Below, one piece after another: positions 22,279 to 35,000 of a DNA stretch of 64,000 bases. The notes below the pieces were generated by a model. It saw only the letters and a program-made list of their open reading frames with translations. It did not search any database and was not told where the DNA came from. Source of the DNA: Diadema setosum (Eukaryota; Echinodermata; Echinoidea; Diadematoida; Diadematidae). The stretch's first letter is position 1. The number at the start of each line of letters is the position of its first letter. The translations under genes were made by a program, and so were the position numbers. The stretch spans positions 22,864,333-22,928,332 of the forward strand of contig NC_092699.1 in NCBI RefSeq assembly GCF_964275005.1, written 5' to 3'.

Positions 22279-23589
22279 GAGCAATTTCATTCCATTTTCA
22301 AGTTGGCTCTAATAAAGAGAATGATATCAGACAAACGATATGGAAAAAAGAACATTTTTAAATAGTACCAAGAAAAAACTATGAAGTTTTTTTTTATGTT
22401 GTGCATGGTCACAGACTGTGCTATCCTCATACATCGATGGTATTAAAACAAAGAGGGTTGTCAAGTTTAACAGGAAGAGAGAGCGAATGAAAGACTTTCA
22501 TAAAAAGTTTCAGACAGACATGTTACTTCACATTTCACCAAGTCACACTTCATTTCACCGAGCTGCATGGTGTCATTACAGCATAATATGATCTTTGGTG
22601 TCATGCACAATGCTGCCACATCATTGCTCACATTTTGTGAAGTGCAAACATGCAACATGTCACAGTGTGGATTTTTTTTTCTTTAGCTCGCCTCAGACAA
22701 TGGCTCAAATGAGCTACATTGATTGTTCATCGTCCGGTGTGCATTGTCCGTTGGGCATAAACTTTCTACATTTTCAATTTATTCTTGGAAAACCCATCAC
22801 AGATTTTTTTTTTTTTTCTCAAAACTCTGCAGGTAACACCTAGCATGATTTGTTTAAGTGGGCACTAAGGGCCACAAGCCTCCAAATTAAGAAATCTTTA
22901 GTACCTGGTAATCTTCTCTAGAATCAGAAGTGGTAGAGCTAAGTGCATGCTATGAGTAAGTACATTGGTTTCTGTAATTTCAAGTTTGTTCACTGCTGAT
23001 CCAGGGTTACTCAGGTGAGTACAAGACCCACTGGGACTCTCATCCATTTTTGCCTTCTGCATTTCAAGCTCTGGGATACATGTACCAGCACAAGAGCTAC
23101 CATACAAGCACGCAATTTTTTCTTCTTTGTTTTATGCACGTGAAGTAGTACTGTCACTTAATACAACATTGACAATCAACGAAATTACAACCATGCTAAT
23201 CTTTTCTTTAGAGCTTGAGTGCAAAAGTGAATCACAAGACATCTTCACTTTGTGTCTTCTCTACTGGCAAAGAAAATTTCTCAGAGGCAAGAAGTGTATA
23301 ACATCATAAACTGACCTTTCCATGGAAGAATGGCATGATTAAAAATGTGTTATCATATTGCCCTCTATATCAAGAGGCAGCAAACTCCATCCCTTGGTAC
23401 AGACACAGAGGTACCATGTCTGAGGCAGTCACAACCTGTGCACCTCCAAGATCCCACTTCATAACTTGCAAAGAGTACAATGCAAACCTTATGAAGTGGC
23501 TCGTCCCGCAACACATTCCTGCGGAAAACGGGTGATTGACACCGACCCTTAATGTTTCACCAAGCATGACCAGCACTAGTCATCAACCA

Positions 23590-23760
23590 GGCATACCATG
23601 CCATATGAATAATTAATGATGATGAAGACGTTAATTTGCATATCAACTAGGCAGGTCATGTCATATGACTAATAATGATGATGTAAATTTGCATATCAAT
23701 CAGGAATATCATGCTATTTAAATAATTATGATGATGGTGATGTGAATTTGCATATTAATG
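23590..23760. repeat. Diverged tandem repeat, about three 55-60 bp units
   Basis: Each unit carries a 'catgycatatga' block, an 'aataatgatgatg' block and 'aatttgcatatcaa'. The units differ by several substitutions and indels. Confidence 0.7.
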
Positions 23761-23831
23761 GAAGTTAAATATCACGACACAGCGGCACTTTGGTGAAAGG
23801 GACACAGACAGAGATAAGTAATACTTGAGTA

Positions 23832-24169
23832 CCCCCATTCCACAGAGATTTTCTCTCATTGGTCACTCGTCCGAAGTAAAGTTTGTTGCTTCCGGCCACC
23901 CACCGAAGTGCATCGGATTGCAATCTGATACATCCGACTTGTGTTGGTCCACTATCAGGTCAGTGTCAGACACGTCGCGCGCGATCCTCATCGGACCATC
24001 TTGCCTCATCGGATCACCGCCCGACATATCTGACACTGACCAACACAAGTCGACCAACACAAGTCGGATTCATTGGACGTGCGATCCGATGCACTTCGGT
24101 GGGTGGCCAGAAGCAAAACGTTTCTTTCCGATGAGTGACTGATAAGAGAAAATCTCTGTGGAATGGGGG
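23832..24169. mobile_element. TA-flanked foldback element with about 100-bp arms
   Basis: Left end CCCCCATTCCACAGAGATTT and right end AAATCTCTGTGGAATGGGGG, each flanked by TA. The arms continue through 'agcttccggccaccc'-like and CGAAGTGCATCGGAT blocks and ACACAAGTCG. No ORF of note. Read as a non-autonomous DNA transposon. Confidence 0.85.
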
Positions 24170-24322
24170 TAATATGGAACTTCTGTCTCTACTCTTGCGT
24201 CATTTGGATGGAGGATGTAAACACATTTATGGCATGGACACGAAATGCCTTCTTGCTCATCCCATCGCAGACTTTCAATTTTCCATCATGTTATGTAAGA
24301 CATGTACTATATACATAATATA

Positions 24323-24532
24323 CTGTAAAAGTGGAAATTTTCGCGGTGTTGAAATTTTCGTGCATTTCGCACAACCAGAAACTAGCGCGAAAATAAAAGT
24401 CCGCAAATATTTTTGCTTGCCATATATTCCTGTGCGAGATGTCTTGATTCCGCGGAATTAAAAACACACGAAACTCTTCTGACCCGGCCAAGCGCAAAAA
24501 AATTAGCCACGCGAAAATATCCACTTTTTCAG
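24323..24532 (+). mobile_element. TA-flanked miniature element, CTGTAAAAGTGG family, copy 2
   Basis: A 210-bp element with ends CTGTAAAAGTGGAAATTTTC and GAAAATATCCACTTTTTCAG, flanked on both sides by TA. The interior carries several CGCGAAA and CGCGGAATTAAAA motifs shared with the other three copies. Confidence 0.8.
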
Positions 24533-24627
24533 TATGATGAAAGTGCTTCAAAGTACCTTTCTTTATAAGTATGGAAAAAAAAAAAAACAATTACAAATTG
24601 AAAGAAAAAAAATCAAAAATACATCGG

Positions 24628-24812
24628 ACTCCCATTATAACAAATGTGGTTACAACAAAATTTCTGTTTCAACAAATTACAAATTCAGGTCTCAAAATTA
24701 TCATCCCTAAATCTTTACATGCTTTATTACTGTTTAGTTATAACAAAATTTTGATAAGGCTAAAGAAAAGTGCCGGTCCCAAGGACTTCACTTTAACGGG
24801 AGTCCACTGTAA
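24628..24812 (+). repeat. Dispersed GTTATAAC-type repeat, copy 1
   Basis: Starts near GGACTCCCATTATAACAAA and ends near ACGGGAGTCCACTGTAA, with short inverted ends. It contains 'acaacaaa', 'ttataacaaaattt' and 'gataaggc' blocks. Related copies lie at about 39510-39655 and 60690-60862 in POLRMT introns 16 and 1. Confidence 0.6.
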
Positions 24813-27614
24813 TAATACAATGTAACAATAATGGCTATTTGTATAGCATACAGGTCCACCTTTCGGTGCTCATGGCACTTCAAGGAAAATACATGTACAG
24901 ACCACAAGAACAAGCAAGAAAGTAACAAACTATAACAAAATAACAAAACGATGTAAAAACTGTAGCATTTTAAAATCTTTCTTCACTTTTTCTCCAAATG
25001 CTGAAGATATCTACCAGATATCTCTATGTGTAAAGGTCAACTTTTCAGCCAATGTTCCTCTCTGTATATCTATCATAATGTCTGGAGTGATGTGTCATAC
25101 TTTGACATCTGTGCCTCATTAACACACAGGAGTGTAAGCATTAATACAGGGGATTCCCTCTCCAGAACAACACAACACTTTGGATACAATCTACGGGAAG
25201 GAATGCACACCCCAATGGAAGGCAAATGCCTCGTGATCTGGTCTGCACACATTCAATCTCACTGAGAAGACTGAACACTCTAACAAAATTTCCCACAAGG
25301 AAAGATTCATTGATGAATATTTAATCCTCCTGGCTCTTTTTCCACTCCCACGAGTGAAATGAAACCTCGTCACCATAGTCTTAATGCATACCATCTGTGA
25401 CATCTCTATGGCAATGGCACAATATGTATGGTTGCTGCAATTATTTAATTGACAAAGGCTGCTCTGATTAATCTGTCTTACTGGTCTTTGTGTTTGCTTT
25501 TCTTTTGTCTTGCTTTTGGCTTGTTTGTATTTTGGTGGCCAAAGCTACCATACTGTTGCCCATCATAATAAAGCATTGGCTTCGTAATAACAAAATCCGA
25601 AAAAAAAAAGCTAATTCGGCAAGTGTTTTGCAAGCATGAAGAACAGAAAACAAAACCCCCAAAATGTGCTAACTGATCATTGTCTTCGCAAATAAAAAGA
25701 CTTTAGGTGAAACTTGTATTCTGAAGGAACCTATCTTTTGGTAACAAAAGAAAATGCAATGACGCTAAGGAGAAGCACGCAGCAAAGAAACAAATAATGC
25801 CTAGTTCTCTGCATACACACAACAAGGTGGCTGTAAGATGGCATTGTAAATGAGGGTAGATTACAGCAGGGAACTTGACAGAAGATTGTAGTTGAATGAA
25901 TACAGACATGGCTGTACTGAGTTTGTGTCAAATAATCCTAGCCAAAATAATAATCACACACAAGCAATGTGTACCACATCAACTGCAAATCACTCGATTC
26001 ACAGGACTGAATCCCTTTCTAGAAAATATCTCTCCTCTTTACGCATGGCAGAAAGACGTAAAGAAGCACATACATACCTCTTTTATTTATCTTCATCTTC
26101 ACATTCATTTAGATGAGTCATTTCAGGTAGTATCAGTTTGTTGGTTTACTAGCAAAGGGTATTATCACACTATGAATATCAAACATAGATTAACACATTC
26201 AAAACAGCATTGCGTATCATACTGAAGTTAGTTTAATGTCGCCCTCTTAGAGACTCGGTAGTGTGTGGAGACTGGGTATTGGGAAGGCTAGCAAGACTCT
26301 ATATGATATAGGCCTATTCGGGAAACCCCGTAACAAATTTTGTATGACTGGAGTGGACTGTTACGGGTTAAGCGTACATTTTGATGCACATATTTACTGA
26401 TGGGTAATTTAATTCTAACAGGTCTGGGCTAGTCATGGTTTTCAAATGTACCCCGATAGGTAGCGAATGAAGATATATACAATTGGGTCAACCTCCTCTC
26501 CCTATGCTACTGGGTCTATATAGTTGACTTGTAATGAGTGGGGTAAAAGTTAGTGCGAAATGGGTTATTCTTTTGATAAAACTGAAAGTTACATCACAGA
26601 CAGAAAAACCTGTGGATCTGCCTACATAAGTATCTTAAATATCCCTGAATACCACACAAAAACAATACCCTGAGATGACATATTTTGACATAGACTCCTA
26701 AAACTTTAACCAGAGATACAGAAAACATCTTCGACCACGGACAGCATATTCTAACACTGTGACTGACATAAACAACATAATCAGCTTACATTGTCACTGG
26801 ATCCAACAGAAATCGGTGGCAAGCAGAATTCTCACTAAACAAGGCACATGGTGAGACATACAGATGTTGAACATGGTGCTAAGCCTGTCACCACTGACAC
26901 TATGTGTCATGGAAATACAAGACTGACAAAACAGTAACTTAAACTCATCAGAAAAAAAGTGGAGCCTCTATAAGTTGGTGGGATCTCTAGTTGCCATCAT
27001 ACAATTGCAATTACATGGGTTCACGTCTAAAGCAAATTTTGATAAGCGCGCTATATAAACATCAGTTATTATTTTTTCAAATGATGAAATGGCGAAATGA
27101 TACAATTAGCCAATGCAACATAAGCCTCTATTGTGCTAGGCCCCATGTTTGCATTAGCTTGCAGACTGGCTAAATCTTTGATCCATATTGCATTCACTAC
27201 ATTCCACATTGGTGTTATAATGCTCCAACATAATACTGACTCTTCCTTCAACCCCTCCCACCAGCAGATCAGAAATCTTCCCTATATTCTTTCTCCAATT
27301 TGCCATACCTCAATGCATCACACCATCCACGGCACATTCTCTACAAGTTTCCTGACACGATTTTAGTCAGTCCAGTCTTTTTCTGAACTCTTTCAAGAGT
27401 TAAAACTCTCTTTTTGATGAGCACCTTTCAAAAATGGCTCAGTTATGTGGACACTGACCAGAACTTGTTGAGCCCAAGTCTGTGTGACAGATAGCAGACC
27501 TGTCAAAGATCAGCACAGAGCCGGTGGGCAGTCTTCAGATGGGCAAAAAGCCAAAAAGCGCGACACTCGCTGATGGTTTCTCGGCTTCAAAGAGAAGGGG
27601 GCGTTGACCCATCC

Positions 27615-30600
27615 TCAGCTGAAGAAGTATGTTGACCTCAGGACATTGTCCAGGTCAAATTCGCCCTTCTCGGGGACGTTTGAGACGTAATCACAGACCA
27701 TCTTCATGTTCCTACTCCCCCTCTTCAGCTTGTTGGTGTCCACGATGTCTCTGAAAATCAACACAAGAGGGCAGCAGACATTCAGAAATCACCTGCAGAA
27801 ATGGCATCCTGTTCTGCACAGGAACATCCTCATCCAAAACTAACTGCTACACTGTAAAGTCAGGCCATTATCTCATTAATCAAATTTCTAACCTACAATT
27901 TTTTGAGTTAGAGAAACAATAGCATGAATCTCATGTAGCCTCATCGGCATTGCTTCTTTGCTGCATGCATAGTCTACACAAAGTTTTGTAGCACCTATCT
28001 CTTGCACCTGCTCACATAAATCAACAATGAGCATCTTTTTTCTCTCTCTCTCTTGCAAATCAGCCATGAAAACTTCAAATAAGCCAGAGCCTCACTGAAT
28101 AGACTTGAATCACTGAAACTATCACAAGATCTTAAGAGAAGAGTTAAACTGGGTCTCAAGATATGATCATTACCACAAAAATCAAATATGTACTCACTGC
28201 ATTATTTGCTAGATCTGTCACTTTTATATCTTTTTTTTGTAATTGTGCAGTTGCTGTCGAAATTGTTCAGTGTTGTGATTTTTTGACAAGACTGATCAGC
28301 AAACTACTGTAAAAGTGGACATTTTCGTGCACTCAGAAGCTTGCGCGAAAATATAACCACGCGAATATTTTTGCTTGCCATATGTTCCAGTAGTTGATTT
28401 CTTGATTCTGCAGAATTAAAGAAACGCGAAACTCTTTTTACCCGGCTGAGGGCACAAAATCAGTCGCACGAAAATATCCAGTTTTACAGCATCACAGCAT
28501 CATTCTATATCATTAACTGTTGCTACAATCTATATACACATCTTCCGTACAGAAAAACATGTTTTCTTATTTACTAAATCATCAGAGGGCATTTACTGTT
28601 CTTGAGATGAGAAAAAGACATACATGATTCAGAGTTTGTAACAATGCACATAAAAACTTACAATTCTCCATATTTGTCGATTAGAAACTCGGCCAAGTTA
28701 TCCAGGATTGGTTCTTTATGCAACTTGACAAACTGACTTCTGCAGATCTGGAGTAAAAAAAAAAAGAGAAGAGGACAGAAAGATATCCGTAATACTCCTG
28801 AAGATGTTGATCATAACGGTTGAATCCTAAATCGCTGGAGGTGATAACAGTTTTTCTTGAGAAGAAGAATTGTAGACAGTTCATGTGACATTTTGCTTTA
28901 TCACCTCCAACCCAATAGACATATATTATAATATAGTCAACTCATCTATCTATCCATCTGTCTATCTATTTGTCCATCTGTCTGTACGAGTCCATCTCCA
29001 GGTCAACGAGACGGTCAATCTGCTCTGAAATGCCAATCTACCTGAGCAGCTACAATGGTCAACCTTGTGCAGTTTGTATTGCTAGAGCTACCAAGAAAGA
29101 ATACAAGCAGTCTTTCTCTAGGCTATCACATAGCAATGCTGCAACCTCTTTATACAACATGCACACCTCACCATGCAAACCGACACGTTCAAACAACGCA
29201 TCCCGATCATCCACAAGTTTGCTGAACCTGTTCCAGCATTATTTCCCCCGAAGTCATCTATCAACAATAAGCCAGTGTGGAGTTAGCTCATGGGCACATT
29301 GGTACAATTATGACCTTTCTTTCTTTTCTCAGTAGATTAGGGGCACTTCACTCATTTTCAAAGTGGCATAATGCATATGAGCTTGCCCGATGTAACGATT
29401 TATGGAATTCATGTTCAAACAAAGAATGAAATTGCGTTTAGATCAGGTGATCAGAATGCTCCATCAGCTGACAATTAAGCAGGCATCCATTTCATTGTTT
29501 AGTATTGAATGCAATAACAGCCTATTTCCTTTTATATCGCAAAATACCATGCTTGCTGTCAGGTGGTTGTGCTGGCAAGCACCATATAGATCAAGATCAC
29601 ATGAATTATCATCACATCACAGATGCTTATCTCAGTGAATTAACAAACCAAAATGCCTGTTGGTATGAATTATCTTTTTTCTGCTCATGCGCAAAGTGGA
29701 ACTCCAAACTGGCTTATTGGTCAATTTATCCATGTGGCTATAAAACTATGAAAAGATTAAACTTAATTGCAAGGAGATGGTGTCTCTTTGCCTCAGATGG
29801 ATCAACATTGCGTTGCAGATAGCAGCAATTGGTAAATCAGAGCCATACATACAGAAAATAGTTATAGTATCAAGTGTGATATACATGTAGATGGGACCTC
29901 TGACCTTGTTCATCTCATTGACTGTGCTGGCGTGAGTCCAATAGCAGTCGTGAACTGAGGCAAAGGTGATCCCCGCCCTAGGGAGAAAACAAAGGTGACA
30001 GGTGTTTTATCAATTCTATTGTAAATGTGGAATATTTCATAGTGTGGACATTATTGTGCAAATTGGCACTCTATTGCACTATTTCCCCCCCCCCCCAAAA
30101 AAAAAAAGAAAAAAGAAAAAAGAGAAAGAACACAAGAACACTATTGGAGATATCCAATAGTATGCTAAAATACTGTTATTTTATTTCATTCAAAATTATA
30201 AAAAGGAAAGTTTACTGAAATCAACTTAGTGCATAAATTCAAGAGTGCAAATGTTTCCACTCTAGAAGTAATTCTTAACCTGTTAAAGGCAAGTCTCGAG
30301 TATACTCGGGCATGTGTCTATGGGAAATGTGTGTTGTAGCAAAATCAGCCCATCCTCAATGGGTTAACTGACCACCTGGACTCACCTACTCTCTGTCTAC
30401 ATAAAAGCATGTAAAAAAAATAGATAAATTAATCGATGCTTGAATAGTTAGATGTGAATGAATAACTTCCTTCTTGAAAACGCAACTCATGAGTCTCTCT
30501 ATTGAGCCCCTTTGCCTTGTATGGGCTATGGTGTGATAACAGCTTTGACAAATAGAGAGAGAATAATAGCAATAAATCATAATGGACTCAGAAAAACAAA

Positions 30601-32007
30601 ATACAAATTAGAATAATGACAATCAGTTGTAGCTACCAGATGAATCACTGCGATAATGTGCTGGTACATGGGGAGTATATCAAATGGCTTGTCAACATTG
30701 TACAATTCCATGCCATAAAAAGCTCCATTATGACTTCTACTGTAAGTTACACATTTTGGCTTGTTTTTATGAAAGACTATAGCAGTCTGTAAAAAGAACA
30801 ATCATTCATTCTACAATATGTCTTCTTCTTTTTAATTGTTCCTGCCAGATATCAAAGAAGCAAGCTAGACGAAAATAATCAGCATGCACAGTTTGTGCTT
30901 GAAGCCGCCATACCTCTGTGAATAGAGGGACGTCAGCATCATGTGAGTGGAGTCCAGAGAATGGATGAAGTTTGGTGGGAAGGCGTTTTTCTGCTTCATC
31001 GTGTCTGGACGTCTGTAGAGAGAGGGGCATGAAGAGCATTGCCACATAACACGTCTTGCTTATTAGTTGTCAACCGTAAGTGAAAACAGTCATAAAAAAA
31101 AAAAACAACCCAACATATTACTAGCCTTAAAGAGCCGACTACAAATTTCCTTTACATATATGGATAAAAAAAATGAGATATCTTTTACATATAAACTACA
31201 GAAAACATCTCCACAAGAATAACAAACATGGCTCTGATGAAAATCAGAACATCATCTCTGATAGCACTCCACACTGCTGCATTCTGTGCTACAAAAAGGT
31301 GGAATGAATGCTTTTCTTTATCTGAATGCTTATCCAGGGCTCCACACTAACTTTTTTTTTTGGTGGCCCGAAAAAACCCAATAAAAAACATTAACTCACT
31401 GCATGCATTTATGCATTTCCGGCGCAAAATGTTTCAAATTTATTGATATACTTTTTTTGAAATTTGGTGGCCCGACTTTCATTTTTGGTGGCCCCGGGCC
31501 ACCGTTAGTGTCGAGCCCTGGCTTATCACCAAAGAGTAAGAACAAAAACTGAGGCAGCTTCAATATACCACAAGTCATACATTATGAAACAATAAAGGCT
31601 TCGCTTTGTATTTGACCACAATCTAAATTGGTAACATTTTCCTACACTGATGCATTGTATACTTCTTTTCATATGCAAGTGTATTAGCTTGAAAAGTGAC
31701 GGAAGTCATTCAGACAAAGCAATTTCTTTTTTTTTTTCCACCGACGAGAACACAAATACAGCCAACATCCGCACAATTGTGATCTACACGGAGTTTGTGT
31801 TGCCAATTTGATACGATCACATGACTCTCTCAGGACTCACTCTGATTGGCTGTGTCTCTCCTCGTGGTAAACGTTGCGGCCGCCGTGGTTGACCACCTTG
31901 AGGCTCCTCTTGTGGTACGGCTGGACGATGGGCAGTCCGAGAGGGGTGACCCACTCCACTGTCTCGCCGGCCTTGGAGATCAGCCAGGCACTCTCCGTCA
32001 ACCAGTC
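27615..32007 (-). CDS. POLRMT: POLRMT exons 24-28: palm motif C and C-terminus
   Basis: Exon 24 carries [11 protein letters not shown] and [13 protein letters not shown]. Exon 25 carries [20 protein letters not shown]. Exon 26 carries [12 protein letters not shown], with catalytic Asp1363 (human Asp1151). Exon 27 carries [20 protein letters not shown]. Exon 28 ends [14 protein letters not shown] and stop at 27617-27615, which matches the human C-terminus. Confidence 0.97.
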
Positions 32008-35000
32008 CTGGGGAGGAGGTTGTCAGTTAGTGAAAAAGATTAAAACCAAGAACTGCTTCTTGCCACACTCATATCGTCACTGGGGTGACTAGACTGACCA
32101 GACTCTGTATCTCAAATTTTGGTAAAAATGACTTTTTTTCTGGATTAATTGTCAGATAATCAGTTACGTGATGTCCTGTCCAAATCCTAGCTGTCTCACC
32201 CCCAAAATGAAGCCACATGGCATGTCAAAGCAAGGACTATCCCATTTGATATATAGTGCATTATTGGCTGCCATGTTTTTTAATTAAAAAAAAAACCAAA
32301 CATTTAAAGGGGTCGTATGGTTCTGGTTGAGACCTAATTTCAGGTTTCTAACATTATTTTGTGAGATAATGAGAAACCTCTTATGAAATATGAAAGAGCA
32401 TGTAATTCTATGAGGAGTTCAACGTTTATTTGATGAAAATTGGTATTGAAATGGCTGAGATATCCAAAAAAAGAGCGATTCTAATAAAGTGTGGGACCCA
32501 CAATTTATGACGATCGCTTTGTTTTACTTTGTTTTTGGATGTTTCAGTCATTCCAAACCCGATTTTCATCAAATAAACTTTGAATTCCCCTTAAAATGGT
32601 ATGCTCTGTACTATATCATAAGTGTTTTCTTGGTATCTTGCAAGAAATTAAAAGCCCAATTCTCATCTCTACCAATACTGTACCATCCCTTTAATGTTTT
32701 GTAAGTACAAAGTCTTTGGGTGGTAGAAGGCTTCACGTTGCACCACGTATTCTTTCTGGAGTATGTGAGTGGCCCTGAAAAGGGCCTACCCAATCCCGAC
32801 GTTTCGGCAAGCATGTTCTCGCCGTTCCCTTGGGGGGGGGGGGGGGGGGGGGGGGGGTCACAAGGGTGGGACAAACACAACATACAAATCTCCACTTCCT
32901 AATCTCTGACTGGGATTTACCTGAGAAAGTGCTCTGCAACATACGTAAGTTGAGTTCTGATGTAGACCCTCACTGTTTAACCCTAAAATGACTGGGCTAT
33001 TTTGGTAGCTCGAAAGACTGGGGGGGGCCTAAAGGGCCCCCCTTAAGATCTCCGCCGTGGATTGCGCGATCGCCGCGGAAATTTGCACAATGGTAGTGTG
33101 CGATGTAATCTACAAGATCGTATATTCAAATTTTCCAAAATAGTCTTCTTTTATTCTATTTTGATTAATTATGCTAATTTATGCGAGAAATCAGACTCTT
33201 TGATCTAAATCAGTAAATAAAGCTCCATAAGTGCTCATTTTTGGTCTAATTATTCTTTGTGGCATTCTTCGCATATGTACTTGAAAAAAATTCGGTATCA
33301 AAATTAATTTCTTATTTATTTTATTGTTTTATGAATTTCTTATGTATTTTTTTTTTTTGACCTTTTGTTTTTGCTGTTTTTTTAAACAAAATTTGTGGCA
33401 GACACTTTTTGAAGCATAATACTACTAAAACAAATTAATTTTAGCCATTGAGAGTAAAAATAAGCATATTTATATGAACCATGTGAAAAAACTCAATTTG
33501 CATTGACTTTGTACACAAAATCACATTTTTGAGCCATTTTCGGTCTCACATGCATGTACAAAAAGTTATGTAACTTCAGAACCGTACCCCCGGGCGTCAC
33601 AAATTTGGCGTCAAAATGTGCGGGAAACTCGAAAGAAAAAAGTCATAGAGCATCGCGGCGAGAGCATTGCGTGTTGCAGAGTAATCGCGCGAAATGTCGA
33701 GGGGTCTTTTTAGGGTTAAACACAAGTGATTTGAAGAAGTCGGTGTGCATCATAAACAAGACATGTTGCACTACAAGGGGAGGAGGAGACCCCCCCTTGC
33801 AGTGGAAGAACGGTTTGCAAACACTCACCTGAATTTCTCTTGTCTTGGTGAACATCTTGCGAAGACTCTGGAAGACTTTGATGGTGAGGTAGCCCGCTGC
33901 ATACCACTTCTCATCCTCGGAGAGGCTCTTCTCGTCTCGCAGCTGCTTCAGGATCTGGCGCCGGCTGCCGTACGACGTCACTCCGTACACCACTGTCATC
34001 ACAGGCTGCTTCACGACCTGGGGGTAGGGTATGGCAGGTTCACAGTGGGGTCATGAATTTTGTACTCGAATTGCGTCATACCTTTTGTTTAGGTTGGAGA
34101 ACTACTTGGCACTGTCTCTTTAAAATCATAGCATTTTGTGAAGAGCTAACACGCGTCCGTACACCACTCCAACCAGAGTGGTGTTACTGGAGGTTGAGAA
34201 CAAGGGGAGGTAATGGAAGCTCTTTGGAACTCTCTTTATCTAATCGTGATATTTTTCTTTCCTTTGCTTTTACATATCATAATGTTGGTAATAACATTCC
34301 ATATGTGACCCTGCATCACAAAACCAACAAAAAGTGACCAGACATGCATTTTTAGTTAGGGGCAGAATCTGAAAGAGCAGACTCTAAGCTTTAAAATGAT
34401 CTATAACTCAATTCAAATGGATTCTCTTAACCTATCTAAATACTGGAAAGAAAGCACATGCTCTGGAAATGCTCTGAGAAAAGAAGCTCTAAAGTACAAG
34501 GGTCTATTCAAGTGTTTAATCTTTACCAAGCCACACTAGCTGTGCAATGAATAGGACAAAAAACAGGATGTTAACCACTGGAGCAACAACAAGAAAGGGA
34601 TTATCAGATTAAACTGAAATCAAGCATGCTCTATTAACACATTTTGTCCGTGACTAATGCCAACTTACAAACCAGTAGCATTATCCTTTCAACAGTTATT
34701 ACAGTTGAAAGTGAAAAGTGTGCAAAGGATTTTCAAGAAATGAAAAAGGGCCTTTAAGACATACATGTACCTGATCACACTACTCTAAAAAAAAAATAAG
34801 TTGCAGAAAAACTGCTGAAGACACACTTTCCTATTCATTTTATGATCCCAAACTTAGGATTCATGTGAAGGAAGAATAGCTCTTTCAGAAAATATGAAAA
34901 ACTCAAGATTGACTTGGTTGACACATTTAAATTTTTTTTTAGTTCTAACATAAAATCAAGGGGTGCAACACTTGTGGTTTTGTGATATGGGTCGCATATT

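Larger units (their letters stand above)
18110..27614. other. Region between the two convergent genes, repeat-rich
   Basis: The Mab-21-like gene (plus) and POLRMT (minus) converge here, so part of it must be 3' UTR of each. No further coding exon could be supported. It contains the elements listed separately at 18955, 19397, 21461, 21558, 22187, 23590, 23832, 24323 and 24628. About 24830-27614 shows no repeat or coding structure that I recognise and may be POLRMT 3' UTR plus spacer; the stop of POLRMT is at 27615-27617. Confidence 0.5.

Noticed and set aside
28970-29335. 121-codon plus-strand open frame in POLRMT intron 26
   Set aside because: It has no recognisable domain and starts in TCTATC-type simple sequence; it is antisense within a POLRMT intron.
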